Assembly (NCBI RefSeq): GCF_900104605.1
Contig: NZ_LT629959.1
Coordinates: forward strand, 1 to 64,000
Direction of reading: 5' to 3'
DNA length: 64,000 nucleotides
From: Tidjanibacter massiliensis
GTDB taxonomy: Bacteria > Bacteroidota > Bacteroidia > Bacteroidales > Rikenellaceae
Below are positions 44,301 to 52,011 of the stretch, piece by piece; within the stretch, counting starts at the first letter, position 1, and every line of letters starts with the position of its first letter. Both the position numbers and the translations under genes were made by a program. The notes below the pieces were generated by a model. It was not told the origin of the DNA. It worked only from the letters and a program-made list of their open reading frames with translations, and did no database searches.

Positions 44301-44926
44301 ACGATATCGGTTTCGGGGGTCTCGACCACGTAATCGCTTCGGGACAGGATGTCAACATCCTCGTAGTGGATACGGAGGTCTACTCCAATACGGGCGGCCA
44401 GTCTTCCAAGGCGACTCCGGTGGGTGCGGTGGCCAAGTTCGCTTCGGCGGGCAAGCGCATCCGCAAGAAAGACCTCGGAGCAATCGCCATGACCTACGGC
44501 TACGTCTATGTGGCGCAGGTTTCCATCGGAGCCAACCAGAACCAGCTGCTGCAGGTAATGCGCGAGGCGGAGGCTTACAACGGTCCGTCGCTCATCATCG
44601 CCTATGCTCCGTGTATCAACCACGGCATCAAGGGCGGCATGACACGTACGCAGACCGTAGGCAAGGAGGCCGTCGCGTGCGGTTACTGGCACCTGTGGCG
44701 TTACAATCCGGAGCTGGCCGAAAAGGGCGAGAACCCCTTCAAACTCGACTCGAAAGAGCCCGACTGGAGCAAGTTCCAGGCGTTCCTGAACAGTGAAGTA
44801 CGTTATACTTCGCTGGTGAAGGCTTTTCCGGCCGAGGCACAGGAGCTTTTCGCTGCCGCCGAGGAGAACGCCAAGTGGCGTTACAACAATTACGTGCGCC
44901 TCTCCAAGATGGATTATTCCAAGTAG
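41387..44926 (+). CDS. nifJ: Pyruvate:ferredoxin/flavodoxin oxidoreductase, single chain
   Basis: 1179 aa, normal for the homodimeric enzyme. It oxidises pyruvate with CoA to acetyl-CoA, CO2 and reduced ferredoxin or flavodoxin. In order: the N-terminal pyrimidine-binding domain (CDGNYAAAHIAYMFSEVAAI), a gamma domain near 420-620 (GADGTVGANKNSIKIIGE), a dicluster ferredoxin (CIQCNQCSYVCPHAAIRP and CTGCSNCVDVCP, about 690-760), and the thiamine-diphosphate domain (GDGWGYDIGFGGLDHVI, about 965). Cys in GACAGCGETPY and in ENCSCC fit the further cluster near the active site. A TATCTTTG motif lies at 41288-41295. Central to fermentative metabolism. Confidence 0.97.
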   Translation: MKEKKFITCDGNYAAAHIAYMFSEVAAIYPITPSSTMAEYVDEWAAGGRKNIFGETVKVVEMQSEAGAAGALHGSLQAGALSTTFTASQGLLLMIPNMYKISGELLPGVFHVSARAIAAHALSIFGDHQDVMATRQTGFAMLATSSVQEVMDLAGVAHLVAIKSRVPFLHFFDGFRTSHEIQKIELMEQDDLAALLDRDALAGFRARALRPEHPVTRGTAQNPDIYFQAREAANRFYDAVPDMVNEAMQQINAITGRDYKPFTYYGAPDADRIVIAMGSVTETLKETVDYLRSQGEKVGVVTVHLYRPFSAKYMLDVIPSTVRKICVLDRTKEPGAAGEPLYLDVRDVFYGRTDAPVIIGGRYGLSSKDTTPAQMLAVFANLGAAQPKDRFTVGIVDDVTFTSLPVGEEISLAKPGTFEALFFGLGADGTVGANKNSIKIIGETTDKYCQAYFSYDSKKSGGYTSSHLRFGDCPITSPYLVTTPDFVACHVPSYVDKYDVLKGLKKGGSFLLNSLQDVDAIKESLPDHMKAYLAKNHINFYIINATKIAAELGLGNRTNTIMQAAFFKIANVIPYEVAVEQMKKFIYKSYGKKGEDIVNMNYAAVDKGGEMVHKVEVPAEWASLSTEKPARAASSAPEFVHRVVEPINGLKGDDLPVSTFKGREDGTWDNGTAAYEKRGIAVSVPAWQSENCIQCNQCSYVCPHAAIRPFLLTAEEAAAAPAGMALIQGQGNTKEYKFRIQVSPLDCTGCSNCVDVCPAPKKALRMEPIDTQLGQVANWEYMNGKVGYKEHVMDKTKTVKGSQFAQPLFEFSGACAGCGETPYIKTITQLFGDKMMVANATGCTSIYSGSAPSTPYCTNAKGEGPAWANSLFEDNAEFGLGMHVAVEKLRDRIEEKMRYAMENCSCCSEELKKTMGEWIETRHSTALNREVCDRLVPMLEACGCDTCRELLSMKDNLAKKSQWIIGGDGWGYDIGFGGLDHVIASGQDVNILVVDTEVYSNTGGQSSKATPVGAVAKFASAGKRIRKKDLGAIAMTYGYVYVAQVSIGANQNQLLQVMREAEAYNGPSLIIAYAPCINHGIKGGMTRTQTVGKEAVACGYWHLWRYNPELAEKGENPFKLDSKEPDWSKFQAFLNSEVRYTSLVKAFPAEAQELFAAAEENAKWRYNNYVRLSKMDYSK

Positions 44927-44945
44927 GAGCCGCACGATTTGAAGC

Positions 44946-44986
44946 AGCGGGCCGGAACCTCTTGAAGGTTCCGGCCCGCTCGTTTT
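44946..44986 (+). terminator. Terminator of nifJ
   Basis: Perfect 15-bp stem 44946-44960 / 44966-44980 with loop CTTGA, then CGTTTTG. Confidence 0.85.
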
Positions 44987-45146
44987 GCGGCGTCTCCGGC
45001 AGGAAAGATTGGTCTGAGTCTCTCTTGCGGCGACTTTGCGGCAGCCTGTCCGCCTTGTCGTTATGCTGCATGCGGTGCAGCGTGGATACGATTCATCGTG
45101 TTGTCTGAAGGCCTGGCAGGGGGTTGCCGTGCGGTGGAAAACACAC

Positions 45147-45175
45147 AAAAGAGCCGGCCCGTTCAAGGCCGGCTC
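45147..45175 (-). terminator. Terminator of cassette at 45198-48212
   Basis: Stem gagccggcc/ggccggctc at 45151-45159 and 45167-45175, with four A at 45147-45150 giving the T tract on the minus strand. The stem and about 30 bp up to the stop codon are nearly the same as at 48561-48590. Confidence 0.8.
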
Positions 45176-45197
45176 GGCAGTATGTGACGTAATGCGT

Positions 45198-46700
45198 TTA
45201 TTGGGCGTACAGGTCGAAAGTGCCCTCGAACGAACCGGTAACTTTGTAGTCGGCGTCGCTCGTGAAGTCGAAGGTCAGCGTGTAATTCTCTCCGTTGCGG
45301 GTCACGGTCATGGTGCCGTTTGTCAGACATACTCTGTCGGTATATTCGTCCTCTGTGAGGATTTGATACCAGCAACCGTTCGGATAGGTGGGGTCGGAAT
45401 ATTCCGTACCGCCGCTGAGCGTCCACGGAACAGGCTCTGTTCCATAGTCGAAATAGGCGCCTATTTCGTACGTACCGTCGGGCAGGTAGTAGATTGCATC
45501 GTCGTTGGTTTGGAGCGGTGTCGAGGCCAGGTAGATGCAGAGTTTTTCACCCGTCCCGACGTAACGGTCGAATTTGTTGAGCGAAATTCCTTCGGTCCAG
45601 AATCTCAGATCCCAATATGTGTAGGGGAGGTCCCGGTAATCGTTGTTTGGAGAAACGATGACTTTGTTATGGGAGAAGGATGCGAGTTGCACGTCTTCGG
45701 TCAGCGTGCTGAGGAATTCGGGCATTCCTTCCTGAGTGACCGGAATTTCGAACGGACCGATGCCTTCCGTTTCGGTGGTGACGATAATCGTACCTGTACG
45801 GGCTTCCGGTGCGGGATTCTTGGCGACGGAGAACTCAATGTGATTGACATTTTCCCCTTTATAAGGAATTATTGTAATCCACTCTTCCGTCTCGGAGTCG
45901 TAAGATACGCTCGCCGACCACTCGATATTTACGACCTGAAGGGTAATTTGATCATATTGCCCGTCTGTTCCTTTATAGTCGTAATGGTATCCTTCGTTAG
46001 GTTCGGCTCCGTTGTCGAGGGTGATGGAGAGCGACGGCGGTAGCACCTTGGCCTCCTGTGTCACGCGGATGGCCTTCGGGCCTGCCGACTCCGCACTCGG
46101 CGTCAGGGTGACGTTCGCCGAACGTTCCGCCGTGTCGGGGTTGTCCTGTACCGTGACGGTCAACGTCGTCTCCCCTTCGCTTCCTTCCGTCGCGGAGAGG
46201 GTTATCCACTCTTTGGCGGCCTCATCCACTGCGGCGCTCCAGGTCATCCCCTCGCCCGAAGCGGTCACTTTCACGCTCTGGCCTGCGGCACCCTCGGCCT
46301 CGAAAGTCAGCGCCGCCGGGTCCACCGTCAGCGAATAGACCTCCGGAGTCTCCGAACCGGCCTGCGTAACCGTCACGCTCACGGGTTCCAAATCATCGTT
46401 ATCTTTGGCAGTTATCCGAATCGAAGCGGTACGTTTCTCGGCCGTCGGATTCTTGGTAACCGAGACCAGCAGTTTTCCGGCCGTTCCGTCGTCCACGGTA
46501 ATCCAGTCGGCCGACGAGGGAACGGTATATTCCCACTCCACGCCGGTAGCTGTCACGGTAATCTCCTGCGGAGTCGTGTCCTCCGCCCCGAAGGTGAGCG
46601 ATGAGGGAGAGACTTCGAGCGAAGCCGTCGTTCCTCCGTCCTCCGGCTTGCAGGCCATGGCGAGCAGACAGGCCGCCACGGCAAACAATGTCTTTTTCAT
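45198..46700 (-). CDS. Three-BACON lipoprotein with C-terminal module (cassette 1)
   Basis: 500 aa. SPII signal MKKTLFAVAACLLAMAC. BACON 1 (about 24-115, ASLEVSPSSLTFGAEDTTPQ) and BACON 2 (about 120-215, SLTVDPAALTFEAEGAAGQ) are nearly identical to the paralogues; BACON 3 (about 225-335) is its own variant. FLSTLTEDVQL links to the C-terminal module (about 345-500) with YLPDGTYEIGAYF, a GCWYQILTED segment and NGTMTVTRNGENYTLTFDFT. It follows its propeller partner by 18 bp. Expected surface lipoprotein; the ligand is unknown, carbohydrate being only the family's suggested partner. Confidence 0.87.
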   Translation of the reverse strand: MKKTLFAVAACLLAMACKPEDGGTTASLEVSPSSLTFGAEDTTPQEITVTATGVEWEYTVPSSADWITVDDGTAGKLLVSVTKNPTAEKRTASIRITAKDNDDLEPVSVTVTQAGSETPEVYSLTVDPAALTFEAEGAAGQSVKVTASGEGMTWSAAVDEAAKEWITLSATEGSEGETTLTVTVQDNPDTAERSANVTLTPSAESAGPKAIRVTQEAKVLPPSLSITLDNGAEPNEGYHYDYKGTDGQYDQITLQVVNIEWSASVSYDSETEEWITIIPYKGENVNHIEFSVAKNPAPEARTGTIIVTTETEGIGPFEIPVTQEGMPEFLSTLTEDVQLASFSHNKVIVSPNNDYRDLPYTYWDLRFWTEGISLNKFDRYVGTGEKLCIYLASTPLQTNDDAIYYLPDGTYEIGAYFDYGTEPVPWTLSGGTEYSDPTYPNGCWYQILTEDEYTDRVCLTNGTMTVTRNGENYTLTFDFTSDADYKVTGSFEGTFDLYAQ

Positions 46701-46718
46701 AATCCGAACAGTTTTAGG

Positions 46719-48212
46719 TTATTTTTCCAGGGGCGGTGCGATGTACCAGTGAGTGGAGTTGCGGCCACCGGTGCTTTGCGTAGCGGAAACACCGAGCACG
46801 GCTTTTCCGTCCTGTGCGATGTATGTGATGTAGCCTGTGGGGATGGTAATACCGTATTGTTTGTTAATCCAGTCGGCCGTATCGCCCAGGTCGGTACCGG
46901 TATTGAGGTCATATACTTTGCCGACGGATACGCCGAAAGTGCCCAGGGTAATGAAGGCGATGCCGTCGTCCGTTACGAACTTGCCTCCCGATGCGCCGTA
47001 ATCCTCGACGATGACGGTCTTTTCGGTCTCGGTGTTGTAGAATGCCGCATATTCTTCGGTCTCTATCTCCTGTTTGGTCTCCGGGTCGAACTCCTTGCGG
47101 TAACGGCCGGCTATCCATTTTCCCGAGGGGCTGACCTGCGTATTCCATGCCTGGCAGATGATGCCGTTCACGCAGGTGTAATCGTATTCCGTACCGTCTT
47201 CTCTTGTCCTTTTTACTGTACCTACTTCCCGGACATCTTTGCCTACCCACTGCGGCTTTTCGGTATTCGCTCCGTTGTTTTTCCAATAGAGCATGCCGAA
47301 GTCGTAGTTCTCCCACGAGGTGCCGTAGATGATTTCGCCGTTTGCGGAGATGCCGCGGGCGATTACTCCGGTTCGGAATTCATCTTCGCGAAAGTTTTTG
47401 TCCGGCATCGGCAGTTCGGTCGGTACCCCGTCGGTCCACAACAGTGGACGGTAGAGGCCTCCTTCGCTTGCTTTCTTGTCCATTCCCGCACCTATCCAAT
47501 ATTTTCCGTCGGCCGAAGTTGCTTCGATTTCGGGCTTGAACTGGTGTCCTGAGGGAGCTTCGGGGATAATGACCTCGCCGGTCAGGTCGATGGCTATCTG
47601 TCCTCCGTTGAGTCCGTCGTTGATGAACAGCAGTCCGTTGTCGGTGATAGCCTTAGCCTGGGTGAGATAGTACAGCGATTCGGGGAAGGGGCCGAACTGT
47701 TTCTCTTCGCCGGTTTCAAGGTCGATGATGGTGGGGGCACGCAGCCAGGAGTCATCGTCGCCGATGGTGGCCACATAACCGCCGACGTAACGTCCGCTGG
47801 GGGACATGACGGCAATTCCCTGCGAGAAGGTATTCGTGTAGCGGAACCGGGCGAACATATTGTCTTTGGCGAGTTGGATGACCTCTATCTCTTCCGAGGC
47901 CAGTCCGGCCGTTACGGAGATTGAAGTGCTCCGTTCGCTGGCAGTGTCGTTGTCTTCTACCGTGACGGTAATGGTTTTGCCGTCCGGACTTTTCTCGGCG
48001 TTCAGCCAGGAGGCGCCGGGTGCAATTTCATAGGCAGCCGGAGAGGCTTCTACCTGAATGACGAAAGGTTCGTTCCCTTCGCCCAAAAAGGTGCATGTTA
48101 CCTGACTCAGGTTCACATACTGGTACTCTTCGTTGGGGGATGTCGTGCATCCGGTCAGAAATAGTCCCGCTACAAGACACGGAAAAGTACCGTTCCATAA
48201 AAGATGTTTCAT
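46719..48212 (-). CDS. BACON plus beta-propeller-like lipoprotein (cassette 1)
   Basis: 497 aa. SPII signal with FPCLVAGLFLTGC, then an N-terminal BACON-like domain (about 30-115, SQVTCTFLGEGNEPF at its start). The rest is a run of blade-like repeats: MSPSGRYVGG, ITDNGLLFIND, TSADGKYWIG, ISANGEIIYGTSWENYDFG, VSPSGKWIAGRYRKEF, FVTDDGIAFITLG. It ends in THWYIAPPLEK, a tail shared by all cassette members at 45-60 kb. First gene of its unit, with a -7 motif at 48276-48283. Confidence 0.86.
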   Translation of the reverse strand: MKHLLWNGTFPCLVAGLFLTGCTTSPNEEYQYVNLSQVTCTFLGEGNEPFVIQVEASPAAYEIAPGASWLNAEKSPDGKTITVTVEDNDTASERSTSISVTAGLASEEIEVIQLAKDNMFARFRYTNTFSQGIAVMSPSGRYVGGYVATIGDDDSWLRAPTIIDLETGEEKQFGPFPESLYYLTQAKAITDNGLLFINDGLNGGQIAIDLTGEVIIPEAPSGHQFKPEIEATSADGKYWIGAGMDKKASEGGLYRPLLWTDGVPTELPMPDKNFREDEFRTGVIARGISANGEIIYGTSWENYDFGMLYWKNNGANTEKPQWVGKDVREVGTVKRTREDGTEYDYTCVNGIICQAWNTQVSPSGKWIAGRYRKEFDPETKQEIETEEYAAFYNTETEKTVIVEDYGASGGKFVTDDGIAFITLGTFGVSVGKVYDLNTGTDLGDTADWINKQYGITIPTGYITYIAQDGKAVLGVSATQSTGGRNSTHWYIAPPLEK

Positions 48213-48275
48213 CGGTAAATAGTTTTGTGTAATGAGAAAGTAGTGTTAAAAAACGGCCGTTTTAAAGTACACATG

Positions 48276-48332
48276 CAAATGTATATGTAAAATTCAATTA
48301 TATTTATTATGTGTATGAATTTTTGCATATTT
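48276..48332 (-). promoter_or_regulatory. Promoter of cassette 1 with conserved upstream element
   Basis: Minus-strand TACATTTG at 48276-48283, 64 bp before the start codon. The upstream element reads attttt-gcatattt on the plus strand at 48319-48332, 35 bp beyond the -7 motif. The remainder of 48213-48560 is AT-rich and shows no gene. Confidence 0.55.
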
Positions 48333-48560
48333 CTTGTTGGATTTTATATGGCTTTCTTTTTGTTTGAAAGTGTCGCAATATGTCGTAGAAGCGGAGTGTG
48401 CAGCGGAAATATTTGTACAATTTGAATATTGGTGTTAGATGTAATTCCTGGAGCGTCTGTTTAATTGATTTATTTTCAGGATATTGTCTGCGTGGAACGA
48501 TGCATTGGAAGAATAGGTTGCAGTCCGACTACTTCTTTTGCTGTGCGATTGAAAATACAA

Positions 48561-48590
48561 AAAAAGAGCCGGCCCGTTAAAGGCCGGCTC
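48561..48590 (-). terminator. Terminator of cassette 2
   Basis: Stem gagccggcc/ggccggctc at 48566-48574 and 48582-48590 with a five-A run at its left. Same hairpin as at 45147-45175, marking duplication of the whole 3' end. Confidence 0.82.
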
Positions 48591-48612
48591 GGCAGTATGT
48601 GACGTAATGCGT

Positions 48613-50118
48613 TTAGTTGGCGTATTGCTCGAAAGTTCCCTCGAACGAACCGGTCAGATTGTATTTCGCATCACTGATGAAGGAGAAGGTCAGCGTATAG
48701 CTGTTTCCCGTCCGTGTGACGGTCATCGTACCGCCTGTGATGCAGATTCGGTCGGGATATTCGCCGTTTTCTATTTTGTGGAACCAGCTTCCGGAAGGGA
48801 AAGTGGGATTGTAATACTCTTTCCCTCCGCTGATGGTTCGGGGCAGCGGGTCCTTGTCGTAACCGAAATTGGCTACTGCGTCGTATGTCCCTTCGGGCAG
48901 GTAATACTCTCCCTGGTCGTTGGCGGCAATGGGGTCCGATGCGACGTAGATGCAGAGCCGGTCGCCCGTTCCCGTATATTCCCTGCCGTCAAACGTGACG
49001 TCGTCACTCCAGAAGCGCATGTCCCATATCGTATAGGTTTTTTCTTGCCCCTCTTTGTAAGGCTTGACTATTACGTAGCTGTTCGTTAATGTACCGAAAT
49101 CCGTATCTTCCGTTATCGTGCTGAGGAATTCGGGCTTGCCTTCCTGCCGGATGGCAATTTCAAAGGGACCGATGCCTTCGGTATCCGTGGAGATGACCAG
49201 GCGGCAGGAGCGTGGTTCGGCCTCTGCGTTTTCGGCGACCCTGAACTGTACATGGTTCTTGGTTTCGCTCTGATGGGGGAAAAGGGTTACCCAGTTCGAG
49301 GCGCCCGTATCGTAGCTGACTGTGGCATTCCAGGAGATGTTGACGGCTTCGATGTCGATTGTCGTGAGGCCGCCTTGTACATGGCCCCTGTAATCGAAGC
49401 TGAATCCTTCTTCCGGCACTTCTCCGTCCTCATACGAGATGGAGAGCGACGGCGGCAGCACCTTTGCCTCCTGCGTGACGCGGACGGCCTTCGGGCCGAC
49501 CGATTCTTCGCTCGGGGTCAGGATAATGTTCGCCGAGCGCTCCGCCGTGTCGGGATTGTCCTGTACCGTGACGGTCAGCGTCGTTTCGCCTTCGGCACCC
49601 TCTTCGGCGGAAAGGTTTATCCATTCTTTCGCCGCATCTTCCACGGCGGCGCTCCAGGTTATGCCGCTGCCCGTTGCGGTCACCTTGACGCTTTGGGCCT
49701 CGGCTTTCTCGGCGGCGAAGGTAAGCGAAGCCGGGTCTACCGTCAGTGCATAGACTTCAGGATTCTCGGAACCCTGCTGGGTAACGGTAACGCTGCGGTC
49801 TTTCACGCGTTTGTTGTCGGTAGCCCTGAAGACGATGGATGCGGTGCGCGGTTCTGCCTTCGGGTTGGCGGCAACGGAAACCAGCAGTTTTCCCTCTTGC
49901 CCGTCGTCGATGGAAATCCACTCTTTACCGGCTTCGGAAAGGATGTATGTCCATTCCGTGTTTGTGGCGGTTACGGCAATCTCCTGCGGAGTCGTGTCTT
50001 CCGCACCGAAGGTGAGCGACGAGGGGGAAACTTCGAGCGAAGCCGTCGTCTCGCCCTCCTCCGGCTTGCAGGCTATGGCGAGCAGACAGGCTGCCGCGGC
50101 GAATAGTATCTTTTTCAT
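48613..50118 (-). CDS. Three-BACON lipoprotein with C-terminal module (cassette 2)
   Basis: 501 aa. SPII signal MKKILFAAAACLLAIAC. BACON 1 and 2 resemble the other copies but with more changes (TNTEWTYILSEAGKEWIS, SLTFAAEKAEAQSVKVT), making this the most distant of the tandem BACON genes. BACON 3 (about 230-335) is distinct. C-terminal module from about 345 with YLPEGTYDAVANFG, FPSGSWFHKIENG and GGTMTVTRTGNSYTLTFSF. It starts 19 bp after its propeller partner. Confidence 0.87.
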   Translation of the reverse strand: MKKILFAAAACLLAIACKPEEGETTASLEVSPSSLTFGAEDTTPQEIAVTATNTEWTYILSEAGKEWISIDDGQEGKLLVSVAANPKAEPRTASIVFRATDNKRVKDRSVTVTQQGSENPEVYALTVDPASLTFAAEKAEAQSVKVTATGSGITWSAAVEDAAKEWINLSAEEGAEGETTLTVTVQDNPDTAERSANIILTPSEESVGPKAVRVTQEAKVLPPSLSISYEDGEVPEEGFSFDYRGHVQGGLTTIDIEAVNISWNATVSYDTGASNWVTLFPHQSETKNHVQFRVAENAEAEPRSCRLVISTDTEGIGPFEIAIRQEGKPEFLSTITEDTDFGTLTNSYVIVKPYKEGQEKTYTIWDMRFWSDDVTFDGREYTGTGDRLCIYVASDPIAANDQGEYYLPEGTYDAVANFGYDKDPLPRTISGGKEYYNPTFPSGSWFHKIENGEYPDRICITGGTMTVTRTGNSYTLTFSFISDAKYNLTGSFEGTFEQYAN

Positions 50119-50137
50119 AATTCAAGAAAGTTTTAGG

Positions 50138-51634
50138 TTATTTTTCTTTTTCCAGAGGCGGTGCGATATACCATTTGATGAAACTGATACCTCCGACCGA
50201 ATACGATGCCGATGTACCGAATGCCATCTTGCCGTCTGCCGAAACGTAGTTGATATATCCTGTAGGGATAATGATGCCGTAGGTATCGTATGCCCAATCT
50301 GCTGTGTCGCCGAGGTCGGTTTGTGTATTCAAATCGTAGACTTTGCCGGTAGTTACGCCGAGCGTACCCAAACCGATGAATGCGATGCCGTCGTCGGTGA
50401 CGAACTGTCCGCCCGATTCGCCGTAGTCCTCTACGATGATGGTCTTTTCGGTCTCGGTGTTGTAGAATGCGGCGTAGTTTTCCTGGTCAATCGGCTGTTC
50501 GGTTTCCGGGTCGAACTCCTTGCGGTAACGGCCGGCTATCCATTTTCCCGAGGGGCTGACCTGCGTATTCCATGCCTGGCAGATGATGCCGTTCACATAG
50601 GTATATTCGTATTCCCTGCCGTCCGGTCTGGTCCAGACACCGGAGACCATTTCCCGGACATCTTTGCCTACCCATTGCGGTGCATCGAAGCCATTGCCGT
50701 TCCTTTTCCAGTACAGCATGCCGAAATCGTAGTTCTCCCAGGAGGTACCGTAAGCGACTTCGCCGTTGGCGGAGATGCCGCGGGCCATGACGCCGGTTGT
50801 AAGCTCCTGCTCTCTGAATCCTTTTTCGGGCATGGGCAGCACTTCGGGTACGCCGTCCGTCCAGAGCAGCGGATGATAGAGACCGCCGAGATGACCGTTT
50901 TTGTCCATTGCGTAACCGACCCAGTATTTGCCGTCTGCAGAGGTTGCCTCTACCTTGGGTTTACCTTCGAATCCTGCAGGTACGGCTTCCGGAATGGTAA
51001 TATTGCCCGAGGTGTCGATGGCTACCTGACCGCCGTGCATACCGTCATTGATAAACAGGAGTCCCTGGTCGGTGATGCAGCTCGCTTCGGTCATGTAATA
51101 AAGCGCTTCGGGAAACGGGCCGTGTTGGTAGGTTTCGCCCGTTCGGAGATCGATGATGACAGGCGAATAGAGCCACGAGTCATCCGGCGCGATGGAAGGG
51201 ATAATTCCTCCGACATAATTTCCGCTCGGCGATATGACGGCACCCTGTTGGAATGTATCCAGTTTTCGAAGACGGGCGAACAGGTTGTCTGCGGCGAGCT
51301 GCGTGACGAGTATCTGCTGCGAGGCCTGACCCGCGGAAACGGTGATGCGGGCCTCCCGTTCGGTTCCGGAGGTGTTGTCCTCGACGGTGATTGTCAGGCT
51401 CTCCCCGTCCTGTCCCTTTTCGGCCGTTACCCAGGAGGCGTCCGGGGCAGCGCTCCATGCGGCGGGAGCTGTGATGACGGAGACCGTCAGGGGTTGGTTG
51501 TCCTCGCCCTGGAAGGTACATGCCACCTGACTGAGGTCGATGTAATGGAACTCTTCCTTGTCTTTGGCACATCCTGTCAGTGCCGCGGCAGCCAGAAGGG
51601 CGGCGAGGCTTTTGTGCAGATAGTTTTTGTTCAT
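50138..51634 (-). CDS. BACON plus beta-propeller-like lipoprotein (cassette 2)
   Basis: 498 aa. SPII signal LAALLAAAALTGC, then BACON-like domain (SQVACTFQGEDNQPLTV, PDASWVTAEKGQDGE). Blade-like repeats follow: ISPSGNYVGG, ITDQGLLFINDG, TSADGKYWVGYAMD, ISANGEVAYGTSWENYDFG, VSPSGKWIAGRYRKEF, FVTDDGIAFIGLG. Tail KWYIAPPLEKEK. It is closest to the propeller at 46719 through the shared block around GKWIAGRYRKEFDPET. The -7 motif is at 51705-51712. Confidence 0.86.
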   Translation of the reverse strand: MNKNYLHKSLAALLAAAALTGCAKDKEEFHYIDLSQVACTFQGEDNQPLTVSVITAPAAWSAAPDASWVTAEKGQDGESLTITVEDNTSGTEREARITVSAGQASQQILVTQLAADNLFARLRKLDTFQQGAVISPSGNYVGGIIPSIAPDDSWLYSPVIIDLRTGETYQHGPFPEALYYMTEASCITDQGLLFINDGMHGGQVAIDTSGNITIPEAVPAGFEGKPKVEATSADGKYWVGYAMDKNGHLGGLYHPLLWTDGVPEVLPMPEKGFREQELTTGVMARGISANGEVAYGTSWENYDFGMLYWKRNGNGFDAPQWVGKDVREMVSGVWTRPDGREYEYTYVNGIICQAWNTQVSPSGKWIAGRYRKEFDPETEQPIDQENYAAFYNTETEKTIIVEDYGESGGQFVTDDGIAFIGLGTLGVTTGKVYDLNTQTDLGDTADWAYDTYGIIIPTGYINYVSADGKMAFGTSASYSVGGISFIKWYIAPPLEKEK

Positions 51635-51704
51635 GGTTGGATGGTTTGTTAATTTTTTGCTTAAACAAATTTTCCCCGGGAAAAAAGTACTTTATGTGCG
51701 GATA

Positions 51705-51761
51705 CAAACATAATAATAAAATAAAATTAATAATAATATATGTTGGGAAATTTGCATCTTT
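51705..51761 (-). promoter_or_regulatory. Promoter of cassette 2 with conserved upstream element
   Basis: Minus-strand TATGTTTG at 51705-51712, 71 bp before the start codon; element aaatttgcatcttt on the plus strand at 51748-51761, 35 bp further. The rest of 51635-51945 shows no gene. Confidence 0.55.
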
Positions 51762-51945
51762 TGCCGCGGATGTTTCAAAGATAGTTGTGATGTTGCGGTA
51801 TTTCTGTGTCCTGTTGCAGGAATATGGGAATAGGCGGGTGTCGTTGTGCAGCTTTTGACATTTCGTTATTTGCTGAGGCGGCGGTTTTTGCTGGTAAGTA
51901 ATTGATAGTTTGCTGTTTATTGTTTGTTTCGGTAAGACCTGGACG

Positions 51946-52000
51946 AAAAACGGCCGCCCCTTAGGGGCGGCCGGAATGATGTACGCCCTGCAGGGCGTAC
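51946..52000 (-). terminator. Terminator of cassette 3 preceded by a 20-bp palindrome
   Basis: Stem cggccgcccc/ggggcggccg at 51951-51960 and 51964-51973, with five A at 51946-51950 as T tract on the minus strand. Between it and the stop codon a perfect palindrome, half-site gtacgccctg, occupies 51981-52000. Confidence 0.8.
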
Positions 52001-52011
52001 ATTGCCGGGAA

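Noticed and set aside
41486-45166. Very long open frame (over 1200 codons) antisense to nifJ
   Set aside because: It mirrors the codon bias of nifJ, has no recognisable domain, and nifJ is complete with all motifs on the other strand.
51981-52000. Perfect 20-bp palindrome as an operator
   Set aside because: It lies between a stop codon and a terminator of convergent or tandem units with no promoter nearby, so it is more likely part of the 3' end.
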